Positions 18,960 to 28,099 of a stretch of DNA of 62,115 bases are shown one piece after another. Below the pieces are notes generated by a model. That model had not been told where the DNA came from. It ran no database searches and saw nothing but the letters and a program-made list of their open reading frames with translations. A program made the translations under genes and the position numbers. The DNA is from an uncultured Methanobrevibacter sp. (GTDB taxonomy: Archaea > Methanobacteriota > Methanobacteria > Methanobacteriales > Methanobacteriaceae): NCBI RefSeq assembly GCF_900314615.1, contig NZ_OMWA01000010.1, positions 1 through 62,115 on the forward strand, given 5' to 3'. Positions within the stretch are counted from its first letter, which is position 1, and every line of letters starts with the position of its first letter.

Positions 18960-19384
18960 TGTTTGATGTTATTATGCTTCCTGTTGACGGATCTAAATAT
19001 GGAGATGAAGCGGCAGAAATTGCAATTGACCTTGCTCAGAAATATTCTTCAAAAATAGCTGCAGTTCATGTTCTTGAAGAGTTTTCGCTCAACAGCTATG
19101 ACGATGAAGAGGACAGCGGTGATGAAATTCTGGGAAAAATCACCAAAAAGGCAGCTGATGTTGGAGTTGAAGTTACAGAACATTTGCTTACTGCTGATCC
19201 TTTAAGGGATATGAAATTCATCGTTGAGCAAACCCGTGCTGATCTGGTTGTTATTCATGCTCACGGAGCTAATAACAACAGATTTGTATCATTTGAAGAT
19301 AATGAAGTTAGTGATACTCAGATAGGTTCTGTTGCAGAAAGGCTTTTGAGGACTTGTGATGTTCCAGTATTACTGATTAAATAA
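18959..19384 (+). CDS. Universal stress protein (UspA family)
   Basis: 141 residues with the Usp alpha/beta fold: N-terminal MLPVDGSKYGDEAAEIA, central DLVVIHAHG and C-terminal GSVAERLLRTCDVPVLLIK. The G-S-V-A-E-R-L part of the ATP-binding signature is kept; the preceding glycine loop is replaced by ANNNRFVSFEDNE, so nucleotide binding is uncertain. Translationally coupled to the AtwA-like ATPase by a TAATG overlap. Confidence 0.9.
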   Translation: MFDVIMLPVDGSKYGDEAAEIAIDLAQKYSSKIAAVHVLEEFSLNSYDDEEDSGDEILGKITKKAADVGVEVTEHLLTADPLRDMKFIVEQTRADLVVIHAHGANNNRFVSFEDNEVSDTQIGSVAERLLRTCDVPVLLIK

Positions 19385-19440
19385 TTCTTTAAAACTATTT
19401 TTTTTCTTTATTTACCCTTTTTTAGCTATTTTTTACTAAA

Positions 19441-19456
19441 CTTTTAAATATTATAA
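19441..19456 (+). promoter_or_regulatory. TATA-like promoter of ferredoxin-ggr operon
   Basis: CTTTTAAATATTATAA lies ~50 bp before the ferredoxin start, and AGGAGA at 19495-19500 is a strong ribosome site. Prediction only. Confidence 0.4.
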
Positions 19457-19505
19457 AAAACTTATTATTTATAACTAAATTATTTGGTTATAAAAGGAGA
19501 TATTT

Positions 19506-19673
19506 ATGATAGTGAAAGATTGGTGCTCATTCTGCGGAGAGTGTGCTGGGGTATGTCCAAGAAATTTGATTCAAGTTAGAGAGTATTCATTAGTCTTTAA
19601 CGATGACGACTGTAAAGATTGTGATACATGTATCAAAGCATGTCCAATTGATGCTTTAGAAAAAGAGGAATGA
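19506..19673 (+). CDS. 2[4Fe-4S] ferredoxin, 55 residues
   Basis: Two cluster motifs are complete: C7-x2-C10-x2-C13-x3-C17-P and C36-x2-C39-x2-C42-x3-C46-P. An AGGAGA ribosome site precedes ATG. The stop is 4 bp before the geranylgeranyl reductase start, so it is very probably the electron donor for that enzyme. The pairing of a small ferredoxin with archaeal GGR is known from other methanogens; the link here is context-based. Confidence 0.9.
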   Translation: MIVKDWCSFCGECAGVCPRNLIQVREYSLVFNDDDCKDCDTCIKACPIDALEKEE

Positions 19674-19677
19674 TTAT

Positions 19678-20856
19678 ATGATTGAAACTGATGTAATAGT
19701 TGTAGGATCTGGACCTGCAGGTTCCAGCGCAGCAAAACATGCTGCTTTAGGTGGAGCAAAAGTTATTTTAATGGATAAAAAATCTGAAATTGGAGCACCA
19801 AAAAGATGTGCTGAAGGTGTATCAATTCAGGGTCTTGAAAAATTGGGAATTGAACCTTCCCCTCGCTGGGTTACCCAGGAAATTCAAGGTGTAAGACTGC
19901 AGGCACCTGACGGAACCGATGTATGGTTAACAAAAGACGAAGTACAGTTACCTGAAGCAGGATACATTTTAGAAAGAAAAGTATTCGATAAGCACATGGC
20001 AATGGATGCAGCAAGAGCAGGTGCTGAAATCAAAATCAAAACCTTAGTAACAGGTATTGAAAAAATTGATAATGGATACATTGTTGAAACAGAATCCATG
20101 GGCGTAAAAACCGACTACAAATGTAAAATATTAATCGCCGCTGACGGTCCTGAAGGCCACGTTGCAAGATGGGCAGGACTCAGACCGGCTGCAAAACCTA
20201 AGGAAATGGAATCCGGTGTACAGTACGAAATGTGTAACGTGGAATTCGAAAGACCTGGAGTCATTGAATTTTACTTCGGATCATGCGCACCTGGAGGATA
20301 CGTATGGATTTTCCCTAAAGGAGATGACATCGCAAATGTCGGTTTGGCAATTCTTCCTCACAAAGCGGAAAAATCAGCTAAAGAATACCTTGATGATTTT
20401 GTTGCTAAATCCCCTTACCTCAAAAACGCTCAGGCTGTTGAGCTGAATGTAGGTGGAGACCCTGTCGGCGGAATGACCAAAAAACTTTATGATGATAACA
20501 TTATGGTTGTAGGAGATGCTGCAGGACAAGTTAACCCATTGACTGGTGGAGGAATCATTTCAGGTATGACCGGTGGAATGTGTGCAGGACAAGTTGCTGC
20601 ACAGGCAATCAAAGAGGACTGTTCCAAAAAATTCTTAAAACAATACGACAAAATGGCTCATGATGAACTTGACCGTGAAATCAAAAGATACAAAAAAGTA
20701 CAGGAATATTTACTCACCCTATCAGATAAGGAACTAGACAGTATTGCTCATGCATTTGAAGGAGAAAGCTTTGAGAAAATCTCTACAACTGAAATAGTTC
20801 AAAAATTAATCAAAATATCTCCAAAAGCTTTACTTAAATTAGGTAAATTTATCTAA
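19678..20856 (+). CDS. Digeranylgeranylglycerophospholipid reductase (geranylgeranyl reductase)
   Basis: 392 residues. The N-terminal FAD dinucleotide motif is GSGPAGSSAA (11-20), followed by KRCAEGVS typical of archaeal GGRs, a C-terminal flavin motif VVGDAAGQVNPLTGGGI and a membrane-peripheral helical tail. The family saturates the isoprenoid chains of archaeal lipids, using FAD and reduced ferredoxin. The ferredoxin gene immediately upstream and galE 10 bp downstream suggest a membrane or surface-biogenesis operon. Full length, no defects. Confidence 0.92.
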   Translation: MIETDVIVVGSGPAGSSAAKHAALGGAKVILMDKKSEIGAPKRCAEGVSIQGLEKLGIEPSPRWVTQEIQGVRLQAPDGTDVWLTKDEVQLPEAGYILERKVFDKHMAMDAARAGAEIKIKTLVTGIEKIDNGYIVETESMGVKTDYKCKILIAADGPEGHVARWAGLRPAAKPKEMESGVQYEMCNVEFERPGVIEFYFGSCAPGGYVWIFPKGDDIANVGLAILPHKAEKSAKEYLDDFVAKSPYLKNAQAVELNVGGDPVGGMTKKLYDDNIMVVGDAAGQVNPLTGGGIISGMTGGMCAGQVAAQAIKEDCSKKFLKQYDKMAHDELDREIKRYKKVQEYLLTLSDKELDSIAHAFEGESFEKISTTEIVQKLIKISPKALLKLGKFI

Positions 20857-20866
20857 AGGTGTTTCA

Positions 20867-21835
20867 ATGATTTTGGTTACTGGTGGAGCAGGTTATATTG
20901 GTTCTCATACAAACAAGGCACTACACAATGCAGGTTATGATACAGTAGTTGTTGACAATCTCTGCAAAGGTTATGAAAATTTTGTAAAATGGGGTAATTT
21001 TGAAAACTATGACTTCGGTAAGGATAACCTGAGGGAAGTTTTTGAAAAATATGACATTGACGGTGTCATTCATTTTGCTGCTTTCTCATCAGTAGCAGAA
21101 TCAGTTGAATTTCCTCAAAAATATTTGAAAAACAATTATAAAAACACATTAAATCTCCTTAAAATCATGAGGGAATTTAATGTGGACAAATTTATTTTAT
21201 CATCAACTGCAGCGGTATACGGAAATCCGACACAGATTCCAATTACTGAAGATACAGATTTAAAACCAATCAATCCTTACGGACATTCCAAATTCATTAC
21301 CGAAAAAGCCCTTGAAAGGGAAGCTGAAAAAGGTGATTTCAATTATGTGTCACTTAGATATTTCAATGCTGCTGGAGCTGATTTCGACTGTGAGGTAGGG
21401 GAACTCCATGACCCTGAAACTCACCTTATTCCATTGATTTTAGATGCAGCTATCGGAAAAAGGGACAGCATTTCAATTTTCGGTACTGACTATGATACTC
21501 CTGACGGAACATGCATCCGTGATTATATTCATGTAAACGATCTTGCTGATGCACATATTAAGGCATATGAATACCTATGCAATGAAAATGAGTCAAACAT
21601 TTTCAATCTTGGTAACGGTGAAGGATATTCCGTTCGTGAAGTAATCGACATGTGCAAAAAGGTCACCGGATGTGACTTTGAGGTAAAACTCGATGAACGC
21701 CGTGAAGGAGATCCTGCTGTATTAATAGCTGATTCAACCAAAATCAGAGATAAACTCGGATGGATTCCTCAGTATGACCTGGAAAGTATTGTTGAGTCCG
21801 CATGGAAATGGCATGAAAAGATAAATATAATTTAG
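20867..21835 (+). CDS. galE: UDP-glucose 4-epimerase (extended SDR)
   Basis: 322 residues. NAD-binding GGAGYIGSH is at 6-14 and the catalytic YxxxK appears as YGHSK near 139; the GalE-specific tracts SLRYFNAAGAD and GTDYDTPDGTCIRDYIHV are intact. It interconverts UDP-glucose and UDP-galactose (possibly the N-acetyl forms) for surface glycan or glycoprotein synthesis. AAAGGTG ribosome site. It sits between ggr and a coiled-coil unknown, each gap about 10 bp. Confidence 0.93.
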   Translation: MILVTGGAGYIGSHTNKALHNAGYDTVVVDNLCKGYENFVKWGNFENYDFGKDNLREVFEKYDIDGVIHFAAFSSVAESVEFPQKYLKNNYKNTLNLLKIMREFNVDKFILSSTAAVYGNPTQIPITEDTDLKPINPYGHSKFITEKALEREAEKGDFNYVSLRYFNAAGADFDCEVGELHDPETHLIPLILDAAIGKRDSISIFGTDYDTPDGTCIRDYIHVNDLADAHIKAYEYLCNENESNIFNLGNGEGYSVREVIDMCKKVTGCDFEVKLDERREGDPAVLIADSTKIRDKLGWIPQYDLESIVESAWKWHEKINII

Positions 21836-21844
21836 GTAGTTTTC

Positions 21845-22741
21845 ATGGAAAACGAAAATCATGAATCAAAAATTGATGTTCGTATTATTGTTCAGGGATT
21901 GGATATTGCTCAGCTGGTATCAAAGGCAGTCAACAATATCCAGCTCGAATCTGATTATAATATAATAGTTTCATCCATTATACCAACCACTGAAATAAGC
22001 ATTGTAAAAAAGGTAGCTGGAGGTGCCGATATTCTGCTTATTGGAGGTTACGGGTCTGATGAAACTTACAATATTCTTTTTAATGAATTAAAAACTGATT
22101 TTAATCATATAGGCTTATTTGACTATAACAACATTATTGTTGAAGATGAATCCATTGACTTCAGACTGGCTGAAAAGGAAATTCTAAATTCAATAATAAA
22201 ATCAACATTGTCTTATTCTTTAAATTTAATAAACATCCATACTCTGGAAAATAAACTTATGAAAGTAACCCATAATTACAATAATCTCCTGGATGATTAC
22301 AATAAGCTGATTAAGGAAAATGAAATTTTATCTCAGGAAAACAATGAACTGAGAGAAGACCTTGAAGAAGTAAAATCCGATTTTTCAGCATTCAGGCTAA
22401 GGTATGAGGACATTTATTCAAAAGAGATTTTAGAAATTTTCAATCTTGAAGAGCTTTGGCAGGAAACTTTCAGAAGTGATCTTGAAGATGAGGAAAGGAT
22501 TGTTATAGCTACAAACAAGTTCAGGCCGGATAACATAATTGTAGGTCAAAATTATATTGCGGCACAATCAAAGTCAAAGGCTGTAGAATGGCTTAACATT
22601 GTAAGAACTGCTTTAATATTTGTTGATGACAATTCCGATGATTTAAAAAAAGAATTAAAGGATACCGAAGAAGAAAAAATTCCCGAAGTAAGAGATTCCT
22701 ATGATGACGCTCCTAATACTTTCGAGAATTTTTGGGATTAA
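21845..22741 (+). CDS. Uncharacterised coiled-coil protein
   Basis: 298 residues with no recognised family. Residues ~10-110 look alpha/beta (VRIIVQGLDIAQLV, DILLIGGYGSD), followed by a strong coiled coil at ~135-185 (NKLMKVTHNYNNLLDDYNKL) and a mixed region containing ATNKFRPDNIIVGQNYIAA. The tail is acidic. No signal peptide or membrane helix. It begins 9 bp after galE and lies upstream of purF, with a 63-bp AT-rich gap. Confidence 0.75.
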   Translation: MENENHESKIDVRIIVQGLDIAQLVSKAVNNIQLESDYNIIVSSIIPTTEISIVKKVAGGADILLIGGYGSDETYNILFNELKTDFNHIGLFDYNNIIVEDESIDFRLAEKEILNSIIKSTLSYSLNLINIHTLENKLMKVTHNYNNLLDDYNKLIKENEILSQENNELREDLEEVKSDFSAFRLRYEDIYSKEILEIFNLEELWQETFRSDLEDEERIVIATNKFRPDNIIVGQNYIAAQSKSKAVEWLNIVRTALIFVDDNSDDLKKELKDTEEEKIPEVRDSYDDAPNTFENFWD

Positions 22742-22804
22742 ACATTATTATTTTATACTAGTTTTTAGATAATTATAATTATACTATTTTATAGGTGTTT
22801 GCAG

Positions 22805-24226
22805 ATGCAAGGTGAGATGGAAGATAAGTGTGGAATCGTTGGAATTCACTGCAAGGATGAATCTAAAAATGTCGCTTCCTTTGTTTATTATTGTTTATAT
22901 GCTTTACAACATAGGGGTCAGGAATCAGCTGGAATAGCTACTTTTAATCCGGATAAGGGTTTGAATTATTACTGCGGTATGGGTTTAATTACTGATGTGT
23001 TCAGGGATTATGAAATCCAGAATCTGCAGGGCAGTATGGCAATCGGTCATGTAAGATATTCAACTACAGGCCAGTCAAAACTGGAAAATTCACAGCCTTT
23101 TGTAACTGATTTTGATGACGGATTTATAGCTATGGCTCATAACGGAGATATCGTAAACTCCTCTGAACTAAGGGATGAACTGATAGGGGAAGGTTATGAA
23201 TTTAAATCTGATACTGATTCTGAAGTAATCTGTTATATGCTTAAAAAGGAGCATTATGACAACAATAAAACTATTATAGACTCTATTGAAGCTGTTTGTA
23301 AAAAACTCGTAGGTTCATATGCATTGACTATTTTAGTAAACGGCGAACTTTATGGTGTAAGAGATCCTATGGGAATTAAACCTCTTGCGGTTGCACAAAG
23401 AGGGGATGAATACATTTTAGCTTCTGAAACAGTTGCTTTTGATGTTATCAACGCAAAATACATCAGAGATATTGTCCCTGGTGAAGTCGTTTATTTTGAA
23501 GATGATGAAATAAAATCCCACATGCTTGAAAGTGCCGGAAAATGCAAACTGTCTCACTGCATGTTTGAATATGTTTATTTTGCAAGGCCTGACAGTACAA
23601 TTGATGGAATAAATGTATATCAGACCAGAATGCACATTGGTGAGCAGCTTCACAAATTATATCCTATTGATGCTGATTTTGTAATTCCTGTTCCTGATTC
23701 ATCAATTCCTGCAGCTATCGGATATTCAAGAGCATCAGGAATTCCTTACGGTGAAGGATTAATCAAGAACAGATATGTTGGAAGAACATTTATCATGCCG
23801 ACTCAGGAAGAACGTGAACTTGCAGTCAGGCTTAAATTGAATCCGATTAAAGAAGCCATCAAAGGCAAAAAGATTATTTTAATTGATGACAGTATTGTAA
23901 GAGGTACCACTTCAAAACAATTGCTTGATTTGGTAAAAGAAGCAGAACCTGAAGAAATCCACTTTTTGGTAGGTTGCCCTCCTGTTGTTTCTCCATGCTA
24001 TTATGGTGTTGCTATGGCAACCAAAAAAGAACTGATTGCAGCAAATTACAGTGTGGATGAAATTCAAGATCAGCTTGATATTGATTCTTTAGGTTACATT
24101 ACACTGCCTGCTTTGGTTGATGCAATTGGAATGCCTAAGGAAGATTTATGTTTAGGCTGTTTGAATGAGGAGTATCCTACAGAACTGCCTGATGATATTG
24201 AAGCGGAAACTTACTATAAACCTTAA
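22805..24226 (+). CDS. purF: Amidophosphoribosyltransferase
   Basis: 473 residues. First committed step of purine synthesis: PRPP + glutamine to phosphoribosylamine. The N-terminal Ntn glutaminase nucleophile is Cys9 in KCGIVGIH, implying removal of an eight-residue propeptide. HRGQESAG, GHVRYSTTG and AHNGDI mark the glutaminase site; IDDSIVRGTTSKQL is the PRPP loop. Cysteines in GCPPVVSPCYYG and CLGCLNEEYP fit the [4Fe-4S] form. TTG 22799 is in frame, but TAGGTG sits 8 bases before ATG 22805. ATG 22817 is a second possibility. Confidence 0.95.
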   Translation: MQGEMEDKCGIVGIHCKDESKNVASFVYYCLYALQHRGQESAGIATFNPDKGLNYYCGMGLITDVFRDYEIQNLQGSMAIGHVRYSTTGQSKLENSQPFVTDFDDGFIAMAHNGDIVNSSELRDELIGEGYEFKSDTDSEVICYMLKKEHYDNNKTIIDSIEAVCKKLVGSYALTILVNGELYGVRDPMGIKPLAVAQRGDEYILASETVAFDVINAKYIRDIVPGEVVYFEDDEIKSHMLESAGKCKLSHCMFEYVYFARPDSTIDGINVYQTRMHIGEQLHKLYPIDADFVIPVPDSSIPAAIGYSRASGIPYGEGLIKNRYVGRTFIMPTQEERELAVRLKLNPIKEAIKGKKIILIDDSIVRGTTSKQLLDLVKEAEPEEIHFLVGCPPVVSPCYYGVAMATKKELIAANYSVDEIQDQLDIDSLGYITLPALVDAIGMPKEDLCLGCLNEEYPTELPDDIEAETYYKP

Positions 24227-24235
24227 AAGATTTTT

Positions 24236-25477
24236 ATGGTAGAATTATTAGCTCCTGCTGGAAATTTCATATCTTTACGTGCGGTTCTTGAAAATGGAGC
24301 CGATGCAGTTTACTTTGGCCTTGATGACTATAACATGAGGGCCAATGCAAAAAACTTTTCTCTAAATGATTTAAAGGAAGTTTCCAAAGTATCTAAGGAA
24401 TACGGAGCTAAAACCTATCTATGCACAAACATCATTTTAAATGAACGTCTGGCATCAGAGCTTGAAAAAAATCTCCAGTCCATCTCTGAATCTGAAATTG
24501 ACGGACTGATATTATCTGACATAGGTCTTATAGAAGACACTGTTTCACACGGACTTGAAGCCCATATAAGCGTTCAGGAAAATGTAACTAATTCCTATAC
24601 CTTAAAAACCCTTAAAAAACTTGGTGCCAAAAGGGCGATTCTTTCAAGGGAGCTGTCACTTGCCGAAATCACGGATATCACTCAAAAATCACCTATTGAA
24701 ACTGAAATATTTGTTCACGGTGCAATATGCATGGCAATTTCTGGAAGATGCTTTTTGAGTTATGGGCTCTATGGGAGAAGTGCAAACTGCGGCGATTGCC
24801 TCCAGCCCTGCCGTAAAAACTGGACACTTACATATGAGGAAGGAGAAGACAATGTTGTAAACTTCTCTGATGTTGAAGATGAACGATTCATAATATCTGG
24901 CAGTGATGACGGAAGCTACAGAACAAATTTCTTCTCCCCGAAGGACATGTGCATGATAGAATACATCCCTGAATTAATGAAAAGCGGAGTTGCATCCTTT
25001 AAAATTGAAGGAAGGGCCAGAAGCCCTGATTATGGAGCAATGGTTACTGGAATATACAGGCAGGCTATGGATGACTACTTAAACGATCCTTTAAACTACA
25101 AAGTTAAGGATGAATGGATGGATGAGCTTACAAGTGTATTCAATCGTGGATTTGACACAAATTTCTATTTTTCAACACCATTCGAGACAAGCCATGACAA
25201 CCAGTCAAAATATATAAAAAAAGACATGGGGCAGGTTGTTAACTATTACAGCAAGGTCAAGGCTGCTGAGCTGAGGATTTGGGATGATTTGAAACTCGGC
25301 GATAAAATTATCATCCAGGGAAAAACCACAGGTTCTATAACTCACACTATTGATTCCATGCAGATTGAAGGTGAAGCTGTTGAAAGTGCTGAAAAAGGTA
25401 AAAATGTTGCAATAGCTATTCCTCATAAAGTACGGCAAAATGATTTTGTTTATAAGCTCATTGAAAGAAAGCAGTAA
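24236..25477 (+). CDS. Peptidase U32 family protein
   Basis: 413 residues. U32 hallmarks are LLAPAGNFISLRAVLENGADAVYFG at the N-terminus and the signature EIFVHGAICMAISGRCFLS followed by C-x2-C-x2-PC (NCGDCLQPCR). The four-cysteine set suggests an iron-sulfur centre. Characterised relatives act in prephenate-dependent tRNA hydroxylation (TrhP), ubiquinone hydroxylation or as collagenase-like proteases; which role applies here is unknown. It starts 9 bp after purF and is probably co-transcribed. Confidence 0.88.
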   Translation: MVELLAPAGNFISLRAVLENGADAVYFGLDDYNMRANAKNFSLNDLKEVSKVSKEYGAKTYLCTNIILNERLASELEKNLQSISESEIDGLILSDIGLIEDTVSHGLEAHISVQENVTNSYTLKTLKKLGAKRAILSRELSLAEITDITQKSPIETEIFVHGAICMAISGRCFLSYGLYGRSANCGDCLQPCRKNWTLTYEEGEDNVVNFSDVEDERFIISGSDDGSYRTNFFSPKDMCMIEYIPELMKSGVASFKIEGRARSPDYGAMVTGIYRQAMDDYLNDPLNYKVKDEWMDELTSVFNRGFDTNFYFSTPFETSHDNQSKYIKKDMGQVVNYYSKVKAAELRIWDDLKLGDKIIIQGKTTGSITHTIDSMQIEGEAVESAEKGKNVAIAIPHKVRQNDFVYKLIERKQ

Positions 25478-25505
25478 TTATAAATTTATTTCTTTTTTTA
25501 AAATA

Positions 25506-25523
25506 ATGTACATGTTTGTACAT
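25506..25523. promoter_or_regulatory. Dyad ATGTAC-N6-GTACAT
   Basis: Perfect 6+6 dyad spaced by 6 bp in the gap upstream of the MetX-like gene, next to a TATATAT tract. Could be an operator. No matching regulator is known in the window. Confidence 0.3.
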
Positions 25524-25625
25524 ATATATTAAATTATGTTTACATTTTTTTGATTATTTTTTAAAATTTTCATTTATTTGGAAAAATTTAAATAGCATTC
25601 ATTAAAGATAATTAATTAGTAATGA

Positions 25626-26630
25626 GTGGTGATTTTTATATTTAAAAACTCTGATGTCGTATATGATTATGGAAAATTTACTCTTGATAAATTTGAATTT
25701 GAAAACGGAATCGTAATTGAAAATCCTGAAGTGGAATTCAGGACAAAGGGCGTTCCAAAGTATGATGAATCCGGCAATATCACAAATGCGATTCTTATAT
25801 GTCATAAATATGATGGGAACTGCTCTTCAATAGATGAACTGTATTCAATAACCTGTGAAGGGGCAGCTTTTGATTATAATAAATATTTTTTAATATCAAT
25901 ATCATCTTTAGGAACTCCTGACTCCTGCAGTCCTTCTACTACCGGATTGAGATACAAATTCCCGGAATATACATTTAGTGATAAGGTTAATTTCAAAAAA
26001 AAGTTTTTAAAGGAAAAATTCAATATTGAAAAAGTTTTAGGTTTAATAGGAACCGGTATGGGCGGTTATGAAGTCTATACATGGGCATGTGAATATCCTG
26101 ATTTCATGGACTTTATTGTAATAGTAAACAGCTCATTTAAAACTAACGGTTATAGATATGCCGTATCTAAAGCAATTGAAAGTATTATAGAGTCCAGTGA
26201 TGATTTTTACTCAGATATTTATAATGATTCTTTATCCAGAATGATGCTTTCAATTAACAAGATTTTGTATACAAACTACCCTTCCAGAAAGAATTTCCAA
26301 AAAATGACTAATGATGAAATTGATATTCTGATGGAAGATCATGCAGAGGATCAGCTGTTTGTCGACATTTATGACTTTAAGCTGCAGAATTATGCTATAA
26401 TGAATTTTAATCTGGAAAATAAAATATCCAATATCAAAGCAAAGACACTAGTCATAATTCCTGTTGATGAGATGTATTTTTCCAAGGAATATGACATATT
26501 GCCTTTGGGGGATTTAATTGAAAACTGCGAAATCATACCTCTGGAGTTAAATTTCAATCATTTTGAATTTGATGTCGACTACAGCGAACTGAATAAAATC
26601 TTTAATGATTTTTTAGAAGAATTTGACTAA
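25626..26630 (+). CDS. Homoserine acetyltransferase-like alpha/beta-hydrolase, nucleophile replaced
   Basis: 334 residues resembling MetX-type alpha/beta hydrolases: ILICHKYDGNCSS, a GLRYKFPEYTFSD segment that corresponds to FP..T..D, and the elbow IGTGMGGYEVYTWA. Compared with the family elbow GGSMGG, the Ser nucleophile position holds Gly. The late Asp (PVDEMYFSKE) and His (FNHFEFD) remain. It is therefore either a non-acyltransferase relative or a pseudoenzyme. The start is uncertain: GTG 25626 or 25629, with GGTGAT overlapping, is the only available option upstream. Confidence 0.7.
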   Translation: MVIFIFKNSDVVYDYGKFTLDKFEFENGIVIENPEVEFRTKGVPKYDESGNITNAILICHKYDGNCSSIDELYSITCEGAAFDYNKYFLISISSLGTPDSCSPSTTGLRYKFPEYTFSDKVNFKKKFLKEKFNIEKVLGLIGTGMGGYEVYTWACEYPDFMDFIVIVNSSFKTNGYRYAVSKAIESIIESSDDFYSDIYNDSLSRMMLSINKILYTNYPSRKNFQKMTNDEIDILMEDHAEDQLFVDIYDFKLQNYAIMNFNLENKISNIKAKTLVIIPVDEMYFSKEYDILPLGDLIENCEIIPLELNFNHFEFDVDYSELNKIFNDFLEEFD

Positions 26631-26763
26631 CTACTCTTTTTTTATATTTTTTGTGTGTTTGCCTCCGGATGCCAGGCTTGAATTTCTAAAAATATAATAT
26701 TGATGTTGACTAATCTATTTACAGTAACATCTAATTTAACAATTAAAATTATGAGAGAATTTT

Positions 26764-27558
26764 ATGATTAAAAAAATTGCTATTTATGGAAAGGGCGGAA
26801 TCGGAAAAAGTACTACTGTGGCAAATTTATCTGCAATATGGGGCAGTGATGATTTAAACTGCCTTGTTATAGGATGCGACCCGAAAGCGGACACTACACG
26901 TACATTATATGGCTCAAGAATCCCTACTGTTGTCAGCACAATAAAAAACAATAAAGATTATCAAAGGGATGACCTTGTTTTCAGAGGATTCAAGGACATA
27001 TTATGCGTTGAAAGCGGAGGTCCTGAACCTGGTGTGGGATGTGCAGGACGTGGCGTTATTGTAGCTATGAAAAGACTTGAAAAATTGGGAATCTTTGATG
27101 AGGACTTGGATGTAGTCGTATATGATGTGCTTGGTGATGTGGTCTGCGGCGGTTTTTCAGTGCCTCTTCGTGAAAAATACGCTGATGAGGTTTTGATTGT
27201 AACTTCAGGTGAATACATGTCACTTTATGCTGCAAACAATATTGTTCGTGGTGTTAAAAAGCTTAAAGGAAATCTGAGCGGTATTGTATGCAACTGCAGA
27301 AATGTTGATAACGAAGAGCAGATTGTTAATGACTTTGCAAAAAAGATAGGAACACATATAGTTGGTACAATTCATAGAAGTAATTTGATTCAGGATGCTG
27401 AATTAGATGCAAAAACTGTTGTAGAAAAATACCCTGAAAGTGATGAAGCACAAGAATACCGTAACCTTGCTTCAAGCATTATGGCTAATGAAAACATATC
27501 AACTCCCGAACCTATGAGTGATGAGGAATTCGAGGAATTTTTCAAATCATATCTTTAG
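26764..27558 (+). CDS. cfbC: Ni-sirohydrochlorin a,c-diamide reductive cyclase reductase component (NifH-like)
   Basis: 264 residues of the NifH/BchL/CfbC family. P-loop GKGGIGKST is at 9-17, switch motif CDPKADTT follows, and the two [4Fe-4S]-bridging cysteines lie in GVGCAGRG (~95) and DVVCGGF (~127). CfbC passes ATP-driven electrons to CfbD in the synthesis of coenzyme F430, the methyl-CoM reductase cofactor. Nitrogenase structural genes are absent nearby, which favours CfbC over NifH. AGAGAATTTT precedes ATG. Stop and ogt start are one base apart. Confidence 0.8.
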   Translation: MIKKIAIYGKGGIGKSTTVANLSAIWGSDDLNCLVIGCDPKADTTRTLYGSRIPTVVSTIKNNKDYQRDDLVFRGFKDILCVESGGPEPGVGCAGRGVIVAMKRLEKLGIFDEDLDVVVYDVLGDVVCGGFSVPLREKYADEVLIVTSGEYMSLYAANNIVRGVKKLKGNLSGIVCNCRNVDNEEQIVNDFAKKIGTHIVGTIHRSNLIQDAELDAKTVVEKYPESDEAQEYRNLASSIMANENISTPEPMSDEEFEEFFKSYL

Positions 27559-27559
27559 T

Positions 27560-28048
27560 ATGTACTATTCAACAAATTACATCTCACCGATTGGCGAGAT
27601 GATGATTGCAAGTGACGGCGAGGCCATTTGCGGGGTCTGGTTTTACGGTCAGAAACACTTCAAATCATCCCTCAGTGGTGAAATTATAGAAGACAGTGAT
27701 TTAGCAGTTTTTAGTGATGTTTTCAATTTTTTTGATGATTATTTTCAAGGTTTAAACCCTGAAATTACGTTTCCCCTCCGACCTCACGGCAGTGAATTTA
27801 GAAAGAAAGTCTGGAAGATTCTAACACAGATTCCATATGGCGAAACATTGACATATGGTGAGATTGCATCGATGATTTCGCCAACAATGTCCGCCCAGGC
27901 TGTCGGCGGTGCAGTCGGACACAATCCTATAGCTGTTCTCATTCCCTGCCACAGGGTTTTAGGTGCGAATCAAAAACTTACAGGTTATGCTGCAGGAATT
28001 GACAAAAAGATTGAACTTCTAAAAGTTGAAAATATACATTTTTTATGA
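27560..28048 (+). CDS. ogt: Methylated-DNA--protein-cysteine methyltransferase
   Basis: 162 residues. The active-site PCHRV (Cys near 131) is preceded by the helix-turn-helix tract TYGEIASMI and GAVGHNP. The protein transfers O6-methyl/alkyl groups of guanine to its own cysteine. An upstream in-frame ATG inside cfbC (27518) would add 14 non-homologous residues; ATG 27560, one base after the cfbC stop, gives the normal MYYSTNYISPIGEM start and is chosen. Coupled to cfbC. Confidence 0.92.
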   Translation: MYYSTNYISPIGEMMIASDGEAICGVWFYGQKHFKSSLSGEIIEDSDLAVFSDVFNFFDDYFQGLNPEITFPLRPHGSEFRKKVWKILTQIPYGETLTYGEIASMISPTMSAQAVGGAVGHNPIAVLIPCHRVLGANQKLTGYAAGIDKKIELLKVENIHFL

Positions 28049-28099
28049 TTTCATTCAAAATCAAAATAGTTATTTATAGCGTTGTTTAAAATTATAATC

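Noticed and set aside
26764..27558. Nitrogenase iron protein NifH
   Set aside because: No nifDK/nifE nearby, and sequence and size fit the F430-synthesis CfbC branch better.
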